64,000 nucleotides of DNA from Thinopyrum elongatum (Eukaryota; Streptophyta; Magnoliopsida; Poales; Poaceae), in NCBI GenBank assembly GCA_011799875.1, contig CM022302.1, positions 185,620,942 to 185,684,941 on the forward strand, read 5' to 3'. Both the position numbers and the translations under genes were made by a program. Positions 22,741 through 34,863 of this stretch are shown piece by piece; positions within the stretch are counted from its first letter, which is position 1; every line of letters starts with the position of its first letter. The notes under the pieces were generated by a model. The model saw nothing but the letters and a program-made list of their open reading frames with translations. It made no database searches and had not been told where the DNA came from.

Positions 22741-22972
22741 AATGCAGCCCACTTGTATAGAACAATGCAGTCCACTTGTATAGAACAATGCAGCCCACTT
22801 GTATAGAACAATGCAGCCCACTTGTATAGAACAATGCAGCCCACTTATATAGAACAATGCAGCCCACTTGTATAGAACAATGCAACCCACTTATATAGAA
22901 CAATGCAGCTCATTTGTCTAGAACAATGCAGCTCACTTGTCTACAACAAATGCAGCTCACTTACACAACAAA
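22741..22972 (+). repeat. 23-bp tandem array carrying the TGCAG word
   Basis: Ten units start every 23 bases from 22741 (the last step is 24). The consensus is AATGCAGCCCACTTGTATAG plus AAC. Each unit holds a variant of the TGCAGTNCAC word. It lies in an intron of the minus-strand Ulp1 gene, with the word on the plus strand. Confidence 0.95.
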
Positions 22973-25017
22973 TATATAGCCATCCACTGTAAATCACGCA
23001 TTTCACTAAACACACTAGTAAGAAAAAGACCTTAAGAAGCGGAAGCAAATAGTAGACAAAAAAAGTAAGAGAAATAAAGAAGTTCACTAAAACAACCTTT
23101 ATCTGCAAAAATTAAAAGTGACGATAACTCAAGGCAACATTTGTCTATGTGAGCCAACTATAGAGCATGGCCTTTCTGATGTAGCCAATGTGCTCCACCC
23201 CAAACTTAGCAACTCGAACACCATCCCAAGTCTGCAAGAATTAAAACATATAGAATCCACAATCATGCCTGCAATAAAAGAACAAAAAACATCAGTTTCA
23301 CATAATGAAAAAAAAAGTTGAGCCGTAGGGTGGAGAGGGGCTGTAAGGAACACACCCATTTGGCTGAAGTGGGACAACAACATGTTTCAACACAAACCCA
23401 TCAAGTGTAGGAGGATTTAGCGGCTCATTAGAACTTGATCTACCTTCTTTCCATGCACGCTTGATATTTTTAACCGTCCTCCTAAAAATCCTGTTCGCTT
23501 CAGAGCTGCAAGGTTTATTGAGCGAGTCAAGAAATTCAAACCGCCTTTCTTTCACATTTAAGGCAACTACACAATAATGACCAACGCCATCCCTCATCTC
23601 TGGCGGATCAAATGTTGTAAACAGGACCTGTTGGAAGTAAAAAAAAGTATTACAAGAACAAGAAAAAGAACACTATAATAACCAACACACAAAAAATGGT
23701 CTTCGACACATAAAAACGTTACTCACCATATCTTTTTTATCAACAGGCTCCTCGGCTTTTGAAGAGAACATCAATTTAACACTCCTGCCTACACTACCAC
23801 CATGCCAAATACTTGTCTACCAAAACAAAACCAAACAAAGGAATAGTGCTCAAGCAAAAAGGTCATCACACGAAATCAGAAAAGAAAATCAAAAAACAAA
23901 ACAAAAATTTATGCATGCTTACAAAAATATGGTATGGGACAACCATCGTCGGAGATCGCTTAAACTTATCTACCAGCAAAGAAACCCCGAGATCTACAAG
24001 GCCTGTAGTGAGCATCCCTTTATCCCAAAAAGATTGACCAACTTCGCCAATGGTAATATCAGCCACCTTAGTTTTAAAAGCAATCATGTCCCTGAATTTT
24101 TTATGAAAAACTGAAACATAAGATACTACAAAAATAACAAGAACGAGAAAGGGTAAAGACAGAAATTAGAAAATACATATGAACAAAACAATTTTTAAAA
24201 AGCCATACTTCTTCTTTTTGTCCCTCAGCAGTGTACAACTCATTGTATCTTTTCAGAAGAGCTGAATCAATGCTCGACGGTGTCACAACAGGAAGATCGT
24301 CATTTGTAATAAAAAGATGAAGTTCACTTATCCAAAAATGAAGTTCAATATTAAGATAAGGAAATTCTGCTAGCTATTTTAAAAATCACTACCAAGAGAT
24401 GAAGTTTCACCTATCATTAAACATCTAATGCAGCTACCATAGCAATTAAAAAAATTGAATGAGAAAAACTTTAACTTCACTGTTCGAAACAAAACTCTTG
24501 CCTTCAGTGTCAGAGTCTTCATGCTGTTGTTCTTCAGAGCTGACCAAAACATTTACTTGGCTAGGTTGCGACAAAACCACCACAGCCTCACTGGACTGCC
24601 CTACTATAGCAACATCAACATTCTCTAGATTTATAACAGTCTAGTCAACCGCAACGTCCTTAGATACTTTAGCTACACGAGGCTCCACTCTGAATACATC
24701 AGGAACATCGTTGGGCGTCAGACAAACAGGAGAAGCACCAACTCTACCAGCAGGAACGACATTCTCCAGCGGCTTTTCAATGCCAACATCAGAATCTTCG
24801 TGCCGACTAGGGGAAATAGCATCGTGGGATTCCTGAGCTACAGAAGGTCCTGCACTCTCGACGGCAACCGATACAGAAGCATCAACACTGCCACCACCAG
24901 CAACAGCACAATCCCCTGGTTCACATCAACATGAACTTCTACATTTTCATCTCCAGGCTGTAAAAAGTTTAAAAAAGACACAATGACACAAATGAGCGAG
25001 GGGATAATTAACACAAC

Positions 25018-25335
25018 AACACACAGTTCACTTATGTCAAAGTTTGTAGTCCACATACGTAAAACAACTGCAATTCACTCATGTCAAACACTACAGCCCA
25101 CACATGTCAAAGAACTGCAGTCCATATATGTAAAAAGAAATGCAGTTCACTTATGTCAAACACTACAACCCACATATGCAAAAAAGAACTGCAGTTCAGT
25201 TCTGTTAAATACTGAAGCTTACATATGTAAAAGACTGCAGCCCACATATGCGAAAAGAACTGCAGTTCACTTCTATCAAAGACTGAAGCTCACACATGTA
25301 AAACTATGCAGCTCACATATGTAAAAAGAAATGCA
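25018..25335 (+). repeat. irregular tandem array of CTGCAGTTCACTTATGTCAA-type units
   Basis: About a dozen units of 24-33 bases. Units of type CAGTTCACTTATGTCAAA alternate with CAGCCCACATATGTAAAA. All have the word on the plus strand, within an intron of the Ulp1 gene. Confidence 0.85.
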
Positions 25336-28300
25336 TATGAGTGAACAGAACAGCGTACGTCAAGCTTATAGCAACAACAAAAAATTAGATTACAACCCAC
25401 TAACAGAAAAAGTAATTCCACTAAACCTTATCAGCTACAACATCCGGAGGGGATGATGCATCAGCCAAGTCCTCATCCTTCTCAGAGCCATCGTAGGAAT
25501 CTTTCTGCACATCACAAGCAGCAACTCCAGTCTATGGGCATAGAACAAACCAAAATGAAAATAAGATGGTAACAACCAAAAAATAAAAAAACTTCAACTA
25601 TGCACAAGCAGTAAACATTTTACAATCGTGAGGTACACAAAAAATACAATAAAATGGAAAGCAAAAAATGCAAGTTCAAGAAGAGAGGCACATGGTAGAA
25701 CAGGCATGGCAGAAGTACTTGTACCTGACCAATTCCATCATCCCTAGATGCATGGACACCAGAAGATTCCACTCCAGCCTATGACAAAAAACAAATAGTG
25801 AGGAGCAGTGCACATAATACACGAAAGAGGTTCAAAAGCACAAAAAACCTAGAGCGTACATTATCAGCGCCGGCGCCAATGTCCTCACGGTTCATTTCAT
25901 CCAAAATGTGCTCAGCATCCTTCTCATACCGAGCGTATTTTTCTTCCTGTGAATGTTTCAACTAAGCATACGAAGACCGAATATTCGTCACTGCAATCTT
26001 CAGACTTTCAACCATGCCACAATCAAAATTGTGAGCAGCAACAATATCTTCATCTCGTGGGCCATGGCCAGGAGGGAAAAAACTAGCAACTGTCCTCAAC
26101 CTGTCACCAGAGGTTGGCAAATCTTCAGTTAACTTCAAAACCTTCAGAAGAAGCTCATCAATCTCCTCGTGTTTTTTGCCGCCAACAAATGTCTGTTTAG
26201 GAGAGCTTCTATTATCAAACATTCGACGAGCCATGAAACCACGAGTAGGCGGCGCCTCATCATCACAGGCAGGAAGCTGGCTACAGATAGGCTCTTAAAA
26301 CCTAGCATGAGTGCTAGGCCCCGTATCAGAGCTGCCACATAGCACTGCAGCAAGACGGTTGTACACAATATTACCTGACGCCTTCCACTGCAAAAAAAAG
26401 ACAAAAAGGGAAGAGAAGTACACATGTGAATACTAGAAAGTTCAGATTTATAATGACTGCACTTTCTTTTTAAAAAAACTCTGATCTTAAAAACTCAGAT
26501 GCACTAACCGATAGCTTCCCAAATTTGTAAGTTTCCAAATAAATCTTTCCCTTGACAAGCATATCCTCGTTGTATAACTTCATCAGGTCCTTGGTCGTCA
26601 GGTATGACGCGCGTGACGTCAATGTGTGCATAACTGAAAATTTGTGAAGCTTCAAGCAATCAAGATACATAATCAAGGGGACAATGGCACAACCCTTTGC
26701 ACAATTCTGCTTGCTGCCTTCTGTCTGCCACCTCACCACAGCTGCCTGCAGCTCATCAACAACAAGCTGACAAAAGCCCATCTGCGCCATAGCCGCATAA
26801 TCCATGTTCTCAACCATGGCAGCAACCCTGCCCAAACGAACTGCAGGCCCAGGGCACAGCAAATTCTGATAAAGTATCAGGAAGAACACCTTGACAGCAA
26901 GATCAACCATCACATGATCATCTTCCTGCACCAACACCTCCAGCTTCTGAAGCAAGTCCTTGACACCTATACTTTTTGAATGGTCAAAGCCAAGCTCATC
27001 CTTGAGGGCAGTCAATGAGTCATCATGGCCGCTGGTTGCAGGCATTGGTGCAGTGTGACTTCCCATAGGTAAAACAAAAATGTGATGAACATCATCATGA
27101 TTGATTCGAAGAACCCTGCCATTCCCAAAGTCCATTATCATCGTGGCAGGGTCAATCACTCCCATCAGATAGCACATAAGAATGCGTGACACATTTTTTC
27201 TTTAATGTTAGTGCAAAGACAACACCGAATCCAGCATCCCGAACACGACTACAGTGTGCTTCTTTCAATAAAGCAGCAGCTTTGCAAACAGTGGGGAGCG
27301 ACAAACGTACGGTCTTGTTAAATCGAGCATCATCTCCCTCGGCATCATTTTCAGTTGCATTGCTCTTACTAGACTTCTTCCTCTGTGTGAAGGGAAATGC
27401 AGTCCACATTAGAAGATTAGCCATAAAAAGAGACAAAAAAACACAGATAGAATAACAATGAAGGAAACAAATGCAGTCCACTTCAACAAACCTTTGGAAC
27501 AACATCCGCCTCCCCACCAGAGTCAGCACCAACACCTTCATCGCCATCATCGCGGGGATGCTTGGGTTGACTCTTAGATGAACCACAGTCTTTGCGTCTA
27601 TCAGTCTGAGCATCCCTCACAAAATCAGCAAGCACAAAGTCGTCATCGTTAGAGTTGGGACCTTCACTAACATGTGGTCGCTTACGCTGGTGATCCTTTG
27701 CACCAGCTTCAGAAGTTCTCTTACCAAGATTCTTGTTCATGCAAGCAACACGTGGACTCCGCCGAGGATTACCACCTTCCTCAGCAACAGAACTCAGTCT
27801 CTTCTTCTGCAAAGTAGGCTGCTTGACTTTGACAAATTTGGCACCCTTGGCACCATCTGCAGCTCTCCTCTGCTTCTCCTTCTCCGCATACTCTTTTGAG
27901 TCACTGCCAAACCTCAACTTCTTCTTGCTTTGCTTCAATTCATATGCACGAAGTTGTTCCGAGACCATCCACTCCTGTGTAACTTCCTCTGTACCATCAA
28001 CAGACTATGATTGTGTTTCAGACAAGACGGGACATCTCTGGTCAAAGCTCACACCAACGTCACCCTCTGCAAAATAATGGTCAATCAATTGAGTAACCTC
28101 CTCAAACCTAGGTGCCCCAGCATGAAAAACAGACACTGCGTTAAAATGAAGTTTAACTATGGTCATTAAAAAGTGCACAAAAAGAACAAATGCAATACAC
28201 TTATACATATAAATGCAGTGCTGCAATCATAAGCTAAATAAAAATAAATGCAGTTCATATATCAATGTAATGGAGTACACACATATGTACAAAAAACCTG

Positions 28301-28950
28301 AATAAAACAACAATGAAGTTCACACATACATAAAGTGGAGTTCACATATACATATAAATGCAGTGCTGCATACATTAACTTCACAGTTTGTTTCCAAAAA
28401 AATGCCGAACTAGATACAGCAAGGCAACACCGATTTGTACAACATCAAGTAAGCAGCATACACAAAATAAACAAAGCATAAACATCAAAAAATAGCAGTA
28501 ATTTATAAGAACAATCCATTTCAAAACTCACAGGACACATATCAAATTTACAACATAAATAGGGATACAACCAAATTGGCAAATTAAAAATAAGAAAAAA
28601 AACAAACACATAGCAGAAGGAGGGACCATACTTATGGGAGAAGATTCAATTGGTGAATTCAATTGATGTCCTGCCTCACCACCATGATCCTTACCACCAG
28701 GACAATGAGAGCAAATTGGTGTATCATTATGACCACTGCAATCACCTACTGGATTCAATAAAAACCAGAAACAGAAATTACAAAACATCACATGACAAAT
28801 AATGCAAAGCAACGCTGACAACTAACACAACATAAACAAATCTGCAGGATGAACTAGGAAACTAGATAAACATCACAGAAAATAAACAAGGCCAAAGTAA
28901 GCAGTCCACATACCTTGAACTCCTCCTTCTACTCTACTTGGCGAAGACAT

Positions 28951-29480
28951 GGCGTTTGCTTGCAGCACAAGGACAAAGTGAAAGATATCAGCAACAAAAT
29001 CAATGAAATCTGACGAAACCCTAGATGCACCTTGCTCGGCCTACAAAGCACACACGAGTACATACTTCAAATCGAGATCAAAATCGCCTGCTTACGGAAA
29101 AAATACATAAGCAAAAAATGCAGCAGCCACTACGAGAATCACAAAACTAGACGAGGGGATGATCAAGATCGAGGGCACGGGAAACATACCACAAAAAAGG
29201 GGATGAACGGCGGCGGTGGGGGCGGGGGAGGGAACGAACGGGAAAGGGTTGCGGGAGCGCAGCGGGAAGGGCTGGCGGAGCGGATGGGGACGCGGAATGC
29301 AGGAGTAAGGACCTCTTGAGGGCGGCGGTTCCGCGGGTGACAGCGGTTGCTGCAGGCGGCAGTGGTTTTGCTCGAGGGAGAGATGCTTCGGGAGCGGCTG
29401 CAAGAGAGGAGAGAGGTTTCTTCTCGGTCTCTCCCTATGAGCGGAGCGGTGGGATCGCCTGGGAGGGCCACGTGCGAGGC
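28951..29480 (-). promoter_or_regulatory. GC-rich 5' region of the Ulp1 gene A
   Basis: Upstream of the ATG at 28950 on the minus strand. It turns strongly GC-rich at 29190-29480, with G-runs on the plus strand. By position this is the leader and promoter of the gene; no TATA box is obvious. Confidence 0.4.
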
Positions 29481-29710
29481 CCGCGTGGGAAAGAGTTACA
29501 TAAAACGGGCTGGCCCAAAACGGCCCCGCTAAATAAGACGGACCAGATCAAAACGAAGAAGTTAGTACCAGATGCAGTTCGCTGTGAAGAATAATGAAGT
29601 TCGGACAGTCAAACAAATAAATACATGCGGTTCGTAAAAAAAGTTAAATTCGAAAAGACAACACGCGTGTTAAGATAACGCGCCCGAAAAAAAAGTCTAC
29701 CCTCCCGTGC

Positions 29711-30016
29711 CAGGGGCTGCAGCAAGTACACGCAAAAAACAGATGCAGTATGCAGCTCTAGACAATGCAATGCATTTGGTTAGACGAAGGAGTGTGTTAT
29801 CATAAGCAATGCAGTTTCGGAATACATACATGAATACACACATGGTCTAGTTCACAGCGAAAATACTCGTAAATTGCGGAATATACTGCACTTTTTTCCA
29901 GGGGCTGCAGCAAGTACACGCAAAAATAGGTGCAGTACAAACCTATAGACAAATGCAGTGCTTTTTTTAGACGAAGCAGTGCGGTATCATAAGCAATGCA
30001 GTTTCGGGAACACGTA
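29711..30016 (+). repeat. direct repeat of about 120 bp
   Basis: CAGGGGCTGCAGCAAGTACA occurs at 29711 and again at about 29899; each is followed by similar sequence to GCAATGCAGTTTCGG. The copies flank an AT-rich spacer upstream of exonuclease-like gene 2 and hold TGCAGT words. Confidence 0.85.
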
Positions 30017-31000
30017 CAATACATATAAACGTGACAAATGCCCATTCGCACAGAACGTGGTGGTTAACAAATTTTACTGATGAAAAATAAAATAAAACCG
30101 TGTTAAAAAACCCACGTTCGAAGACAACCGCCCAATCCGAGCGGTTCCATCGCCACAAACCCACGATCACAGACGCAAACCCAACCCACGATCTGCACAA
30201 CCGCATCGTCAGAGAGATCATGCAGTTCATCCGCTGCGGCCATCCCCCCCTTTAAATTCAGACCCCTGCCAAGGCTTTCTCATCCACAACAACACAAGTA
30301 TCCATTGCGCTGCCACCAAATCGCTCCATCACACCAATCTCCACAGAAGACACCAAGCCCTACTACCGGCGATGGGGTTCGTCGACGAGTACTGGAACGT
30401 GGAGGCGCACGGCAACACCAAGTTGCACGTCATCCACACCAACGACAAGAAGCAGATGGTGACGTCCCTCGAGCAGTACGAGCTCCACCTCAGGCTCCAG
30501 CGCAACAAGATCGTCGGATTGATCTCGAGTACAACAACGAGCCTGACGCGACGCAGAAACCCGCCCTCGTCCAACTTTCCGTCGGCAAGACTCAGCCGGT
30601 GCTACTCTTCCAACTGAGCGCCGCTGAAAGGTGCATCATCTTCGACAACTTCCTCGCCGACCCCAGGTACATGTTTGCTGGCTTCTCCATCGACGGTGAC
30701 AAAACCAGGCTAGAGCGCGTCAATCTGGAGGTCGCCAACATCCAGAAGGAATGGAGGGTGCCCGAAGCCACCAAGGAGTTGGACTCCCTTGCAGATGTCA
30801 CCGGCATGCTCATCGACGACTACTACAACAACATGAAGAAGAAGATCACCGAAGAAGAACACAGGCGCTGGGCCACCCTGCCTCTGACCATGAGGCACAT
30901 TGAGTACGCGCCAAAGGACGCCAATGCAGCGTACGAGATATGGAACCGCATCACCCTCACCCAGGACGGCCTTCGCCATGCAAAGCTGGAGAAGGAGGAG

Positions 31001-31471
31001 TGAGGGAGTCCTGGATTAAGGGGTCCTCGGGCATCCGGGCTACGTAATGTGGGCTGGATTGATGGGCCATGAAGATACAAGACAGAAGACTCTCTCTCGT
31101 GTCCGGATGGGACTCTCCTTGGCATGAACGACAAGCTTGGCGTTCGGATATGAAGATTCCTTTCTCTGTAACCGACTTTGTACAACCCTAGTCCCCTCCG
31201 GTGTCTATATAAACCGGAGGGTTTAGTCCGTAGAGGTAATCATAATCAGACAGGCTAGACTTCTAGGGTTTTAGCCATTACGATCTCGTGGCAGATCAAC
31301 TCTTGTAATACTCATATTCATCAAGATCAATCAAGCAGGACGTAGGGTATTACCTCCATAGAGATGGCCCGAACCTGGGTAAACATCGTGTCCCCCATCT
31401 CCTGTTACCATCGACCTTAGACGCACAGTTCGGGACCCCCTACCTGAGATCCGCCGGTTTTGACACCGACA
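31001..31471 (+). repeat. 5' LTR of the 31-40 kb element
   Basis: TGAGGGAGTCCTGG...GACACCGACA. It is followed by TTGGTGCTTTCATTGAGAG, where the primer binding site is expected. The sequence near its end (CCCGAACCTGGGTAAACATC) is shared with the other gypsy LTRs of this window. Confidence 0.95.
31206..31213 (+). promoter_or_regulatory. LTR TATA box
   Basis: TATATAAA inside an inverted CCTCCGGT...ACCGGAGG context. The same sequence occurs at 39935-39942 in the 3' LTR and at 55471 in the related element. Confidence 0.6.
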
Positions 31472-31518
31472 TTGGTGCTTTCATTGAGAGTTCCGCTGTG
31501 TCGTCGCTAGAAGACTCG

Positions 31519-34500
31519 ATGGCTCCATCAATCATACACAACGATGTTGCCTTGACGGAGGTCTTTCTCCCGGGCCAGATCTTCGTATTCGGTGGCTTCA
31601 TGCTGCGGGCCAACTCGCTTGGCCATCTAGAGCAGATCGACAGCTACGCCCCTGGCCATCAGGTCAGGTTTGGAAGCTTGAACTACGTTGCTGATATCCG
31701 CGGAGACTTGATCTTCGACGGATTCGAGCCCATGGCAGCCGCTCCCTGCCACCGCGATGAACATGACCTAAATCTGTCATCGGACCATACCCGGGAGATA
31801 GCGCATGTAACTGCTCTGGCCCTAGATCCGGAGCAGATCGCGCCACCCGAGGACGGGAAGCTCAACCCCGCTAATAAAGCCGCAGACTCAACGGCGTTGG
31901 AGCCGCACACAGACCCAACTTTGAACGGGATCTGTGTCACCGGAACCTCGGATTCGTCTCCGGCCACAGGTTCCGAACCGCGTGCGTCCATGCCCATCGA
32001 GCTTGATCGGGCGCCGACCGTCGAGTTCAGCTCCGCGGACATCTTCCGGCACTCACCCTTGGGTGATGTGCTAAACTCATTAAAAACCCTCTCCTTAGCG
32101 GAGGACTCACAGCCGAATTATATCCGGTTTGAACTGGAGGCTGATGACGGAGAAATTCACTTCCCACCCACTGCCCACTTCATTGCCACTGTCGAAGACT
32201 TAACCAACATGCTCGATTACGACTCCGAAGACATCGACAGTATGGACGACGATGATGGAGAGGAGCAGGCCCAAAACCCGCCGTTTACTGGGCGCTGGAC
32301 AGCCACCTCCTCGTATGACGTGTACATGGTGGATACTCCCAAAGAGAATAACGGCGATAACGAGAAAGATCCAGTCGAGGATAAACCTCCTGAGACACAG
32401 CCAAAGCGCCGACGTCAGCGGCACCGCTCTAAATCACGTCGTGGAAAAGACAGCAATAGCGGCACAAGAGAAAACAATACTCCGGACTATGCCAAAGACA
32501 AAGAAGATCCCGTCGAGCCAACTTCCGAACAGGACGATAGGGAAGATGGGCAAGTCAGCCCTGATAAACAGGCCATAAACGAAGACTCGGAGGGTAGCAA
32601 CTATCTTCCACTCTCCGAGGATGAGGTGAGCCTCGGCGACGAAGACTTTATCGTGTCTGAGGAACCTGTCGAGCAAGAGCGCTTTAAGCGCCGGCTAATA
32701 GCCACTGCAAGGAGCCTGAAAAAGAAACAGCAACCACTTCAAGCTGATCAAGATCTACTCAACGACAGATGGACTGATGTCCTGGCAGCCGAGGAATACG
32801 GACTCGAGTGCCCCATTAAAAGTTACCCGAAGCATAAACTGCTACCCCAATTCGACGACGAGGCACTTGAGCCCATGCCATCAACACGTAATGCGGCTGA
32901 CCGACCACCACGAGGCCGGGACAAAGCGGCAACCCAAGCCGAACACCTGCCCACACTACCTCGCCGTAAAGGCAAAGACACTACAGCTCGGGAATACACA
33001 TATGACCTGCGGCAAGACCTGGAGAACAGAGTAGGCCAGTACAGATCGATCTACGGATCGCGGGGGCATGCCCTGGCACGTGACGACGGCTATCAAGCCA
33101 GACGTAATGAGCATAATCACGTCCGGGCCGAAAACCGCAGACGGACTACATCCGCACTACATCACGACTTGGCCCGATATAGAGGCGCCGCACATCCCCT
33201 CTGCTTCACGAATGAAGTAATGGAGCACGAATTCCCAGAAGGGTTTAAACCCATAAATATCGAATCATATGATGGAACAACAGATCCCGCGGTATGGATT
33301 GAGGATTTTCTTCTCCATAGTCATATGGCCCGCGGCGATGACCTTCACGCCATCAAATACCTCCCACTAAAACTCAAGGGGCCAGCTCGGCACTGGTTAA
33401 ACAGTCTGCCTGAAAACTCTATTGGCAGCTGGGAGGACTTGGAAGACGCCTTCCGCGACAACTTCCAAGGCACATATGTACGACCTTCGGATGCCGATGA
33501 CTTAAGTCCCATAGTTCAACAGCCTGGAGAGTCGGCCAGGAAATTCTGGACTAGGTTCCTAACTAAAAAGAACCAGATCGTCGACTGCCCGGATGCCGAA
33601 GCCCTAGCGGCCTTTAAGCATAGCATCCGCGACGAATGGCTCGCTTGTCACCTCGGCCAAGAAAAGCCAAAGTCCATGGCAGCCCTCACGGCACTCATGA
33701 CCCGCTTTTGCGCGGGTGAGGATAGCTGGCTAGCCCGTAGCAATAACACTGCAAGCGATGCCGGTACCTCTGAAGCCAAGAATAGCAATGACAAGCCCCG
33801 ACGCAATAGGCACAAGCGCCGAAGCAATGGTGGCACTGCCGATGACACGGCGGTCAATGCCGGTTTCCGCGGCTCCCAGTCCGGCCAGCGGAAGAAGCCA
33901 TACAAAAGAAACAATCCGGGCTCGTCCAGCTTGGACCGCATACTCGATTGTCCATGTCAGATCCACGGCACCCCTGATAAACCAGCCAATCATACCAACA
34001 GAGACTGTTGGGTTTTTAAACAGGCCGGCAAGTTAAATGCCGAAAACAAGGAGAAGGGGTCGCAAAGCAAGGACGACGACGAGGAGTCCCGTCCGCCGAA
34101 CACAGGAGGACAGAAGAAGTTCCCTCCCCAGGTTAAAACGGTGAACATGATATACGCCACTCATATTCCCAAAAGGGAGCGCAAACAAGCGCTCAGGGAC
34201 ATCTACGCGATAGAGCCAGTCGCCCCAAAGTTCAACCCATGGTCGTCCTGCCCGATCACCTTCGATCGCAGGGACCATCCGACCAGTATCCGTGATGGCG
34301 GTTCAGCCGCACTGGTCCTCGATCCAATTGTTGATGGATTCCATCTCACGTGCATCCTCATGGACGGCGGCAGCAGCCTGAACCTGCTCTATCAGGATAC
34401 AGTGCGCAAAATGGGCATCGATCCCTCAAGGATCAAACCCACAAAAACTACCTTTAAAGGAGTCATACCAGGTGTAGAGGCCCGCTGTACGGGCTCAATC

Positions 34501-34863
34501 ACACTGGAGGTTGTCTTTGGATCCCCGGACAACTTCAGAAGCGAAGAATTGATCTTCGATATCGTCCCCTTCCGCAGCGGCTATCACGCACTGCTCGGAC
34601 GAACCGCATTTGCTCGATTCAATGCGGTGCCACACTATGCTTATCTCAAGCTCAAGATGCCGGGACCACGCGGTGTCATAACAGTTAACGGAAACATGGA
34701 GCGCTCCCTCCGTACCGAGGAGCACACCACGGCCTTGGCAGCGGAAGTACAGAGCGGCCTTGCCAAGCAGAATCTTAATTCAGCGGCCAAGCTCCCGGAC
34801 ACTGTAAAGCGGATCCGGACTACTCCGCTGCATAACAGTCCGGCTCGTCAGGAGTTAGACTAG
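31519..34863 (+). CDS. gag-protease polyprotein, intact
   Basis: I start at the first ATG (31519, MAPSIIHNDVALTEV); the frame is open seven codons further upstream without an ATG. About 1114 residues. The N-terminal 550 are acidic and low in similarity. The Gag core follows: GFKPINIESYDGTTDPAVWI, HAIKYLPLKLKGPARHWL, FQGTYVRPSDADDL, FLTKKNQIVDCPDAEALAAF. A Cys/His segment (CPCQIHGTPDKPANHTNRDC) could act as a nucleic-acid-binding knuckle. The protease active site is ILMDGGSSLNLLY near residue 950, with FRSGYHALLGRTAFARFNAV further on. It is the longest intact frame in the window. It forms particles and processes Gag; pol enzymes must come from elsewhere. Confidence 0.88.
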   Translation: MAPSIIHNDVALTEVFLPGQIFVFGGFMLRANSLGHLEQIDSYAPGHQVRFGSLNYVADIRGDLIFDGFEPMAAAPCHRDEHDLNLSSDHTREIAHVTALALDPEQIAPPEDGKLNPANKAADSTALEPHTDPTLNGICVTGTSDSSPATGSEPRASMPIELDRAPTVEFSSADIFRHSPLGDVLNSLKTLSLAEDSQPNYIRFELEADDGEIHFPPTAHFIATVEDLTNMLDYDSEDIDSMDDDDGEEQAQNPPFTGRWTATSSYDVYMVDTPKENNGDNEKDPVEDKPPETQPKRRRQRHRSKSRRGKDSNSGTRENNTPDYAKDKEDPVEPTSEQDDREDGQVSPDKQAINEDSEGSNYLPLSEDEVSLGDEDFIVSEEPVEQERFKRRLIATARSLKKKQQPLQADQDLLNDRWTDVLAAEEYGLECPIKSYPKHKLLPQFDDEALEPMPSTRNAADRPPRGRDKAATQAEHLPTLPRRKGKDTTAREYTYDLRQDLENRVGQYRSIYGSRGHALARDDGYQARRNEHNHVRAENRRRTTSALHHDLARYRGAAHPLCFTNEVMEHEFPEGFKPINIESYDGTTDPAVWIEDFLLHSHMARGDDLHAIKYLPLKLKGPARHWLNSLPENSIGSWEDLEDAFRDNFQGTYVRPSDADDLSPIVQQPGESARKFWTRFLTKKNQIVDCPDAEALAAFKHSIRDEWLACHLGQEKPKSMAALTALMTRFCAGEDSWLARSNNTASDAGTSEAKNSNDKPRRNRHKRRSNGGTADDTAVNAGFRGSQSGQRKKPYKRNNPGSSSLDRILDCPCQIHGTPDKPANHTNRDCWVFKQAGKLNAENKEKGSQSKDDDEESRPPNTGGQKKFPPQVKTVNMIYATHIPKRERKQALRDIYAIEPVAPKFNPWSSCPITFDRRDHPTSIRDGGSAALVLDPIVDGFHLTCILMDGGSSLNLLYQDTVRKMGIDPSRIKPTKTTFKGVIPGVEARCTGSITLEVVFGSPDNFRSEELIFDIVPFRSGYHALLGRTAFARFNAVPHYAYLKLKMPGPRGVITVNGNMERSLRTEEHTTALAAEVQSGLAKQNLNSAAKLPDTVKRIRTTPLHNSPARQELD

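Larger units (their letters stand above)
20550..28950 (-). pseudogene. double Ulp1-like (C48) peptidase gene of MULE A
   Basis: A many-exon gene from ATG at 28950 to TAA at 20550. The N-terminal part is basic and nuclear-like (about 28220-27480), then comes a domain with CYLMGVIDPATMIMDFGNG...DDVHHIFVLPMGS (27190-26470), typical of plant transposon Ulp1 proteins, then an acidic linker. Peptidase domain 1 has His in GHYCVVALNV, Asp in FLDSL, Gln in PLQPNG and Cys in DCGFY (23597-23255). Peptidase domain 2 has GHYALYTMN, IDIHD, AQGPNE and ECGIYVL (21482-20878). Both keep the His-Asp-Gln-Cys set of SUMO-type proteases. The C-terminus is EDWKAEYIF...SLSQSQ. Breaks: TAG at 28005, a one-base shift in an A run near 27200, TAG near 25960, a stop after domain 1. 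MULE-borne Ulp1 genes (Kaonashi type) are known; their role is unclear. Confidence 0.75.

Noticed and set aside
22705..22890. Minus-strand open frame with repeated ALFYISGLHCSIQVGCIV
   Set aside because: It is simply translation of the 23-bp tandem array.
22741..22972. Regular short repeats resembling a CRISPR array
   Set aside because: There are no unique spacers; the whole 23-bp unit repeats, and the context is plant nuclear DNA.
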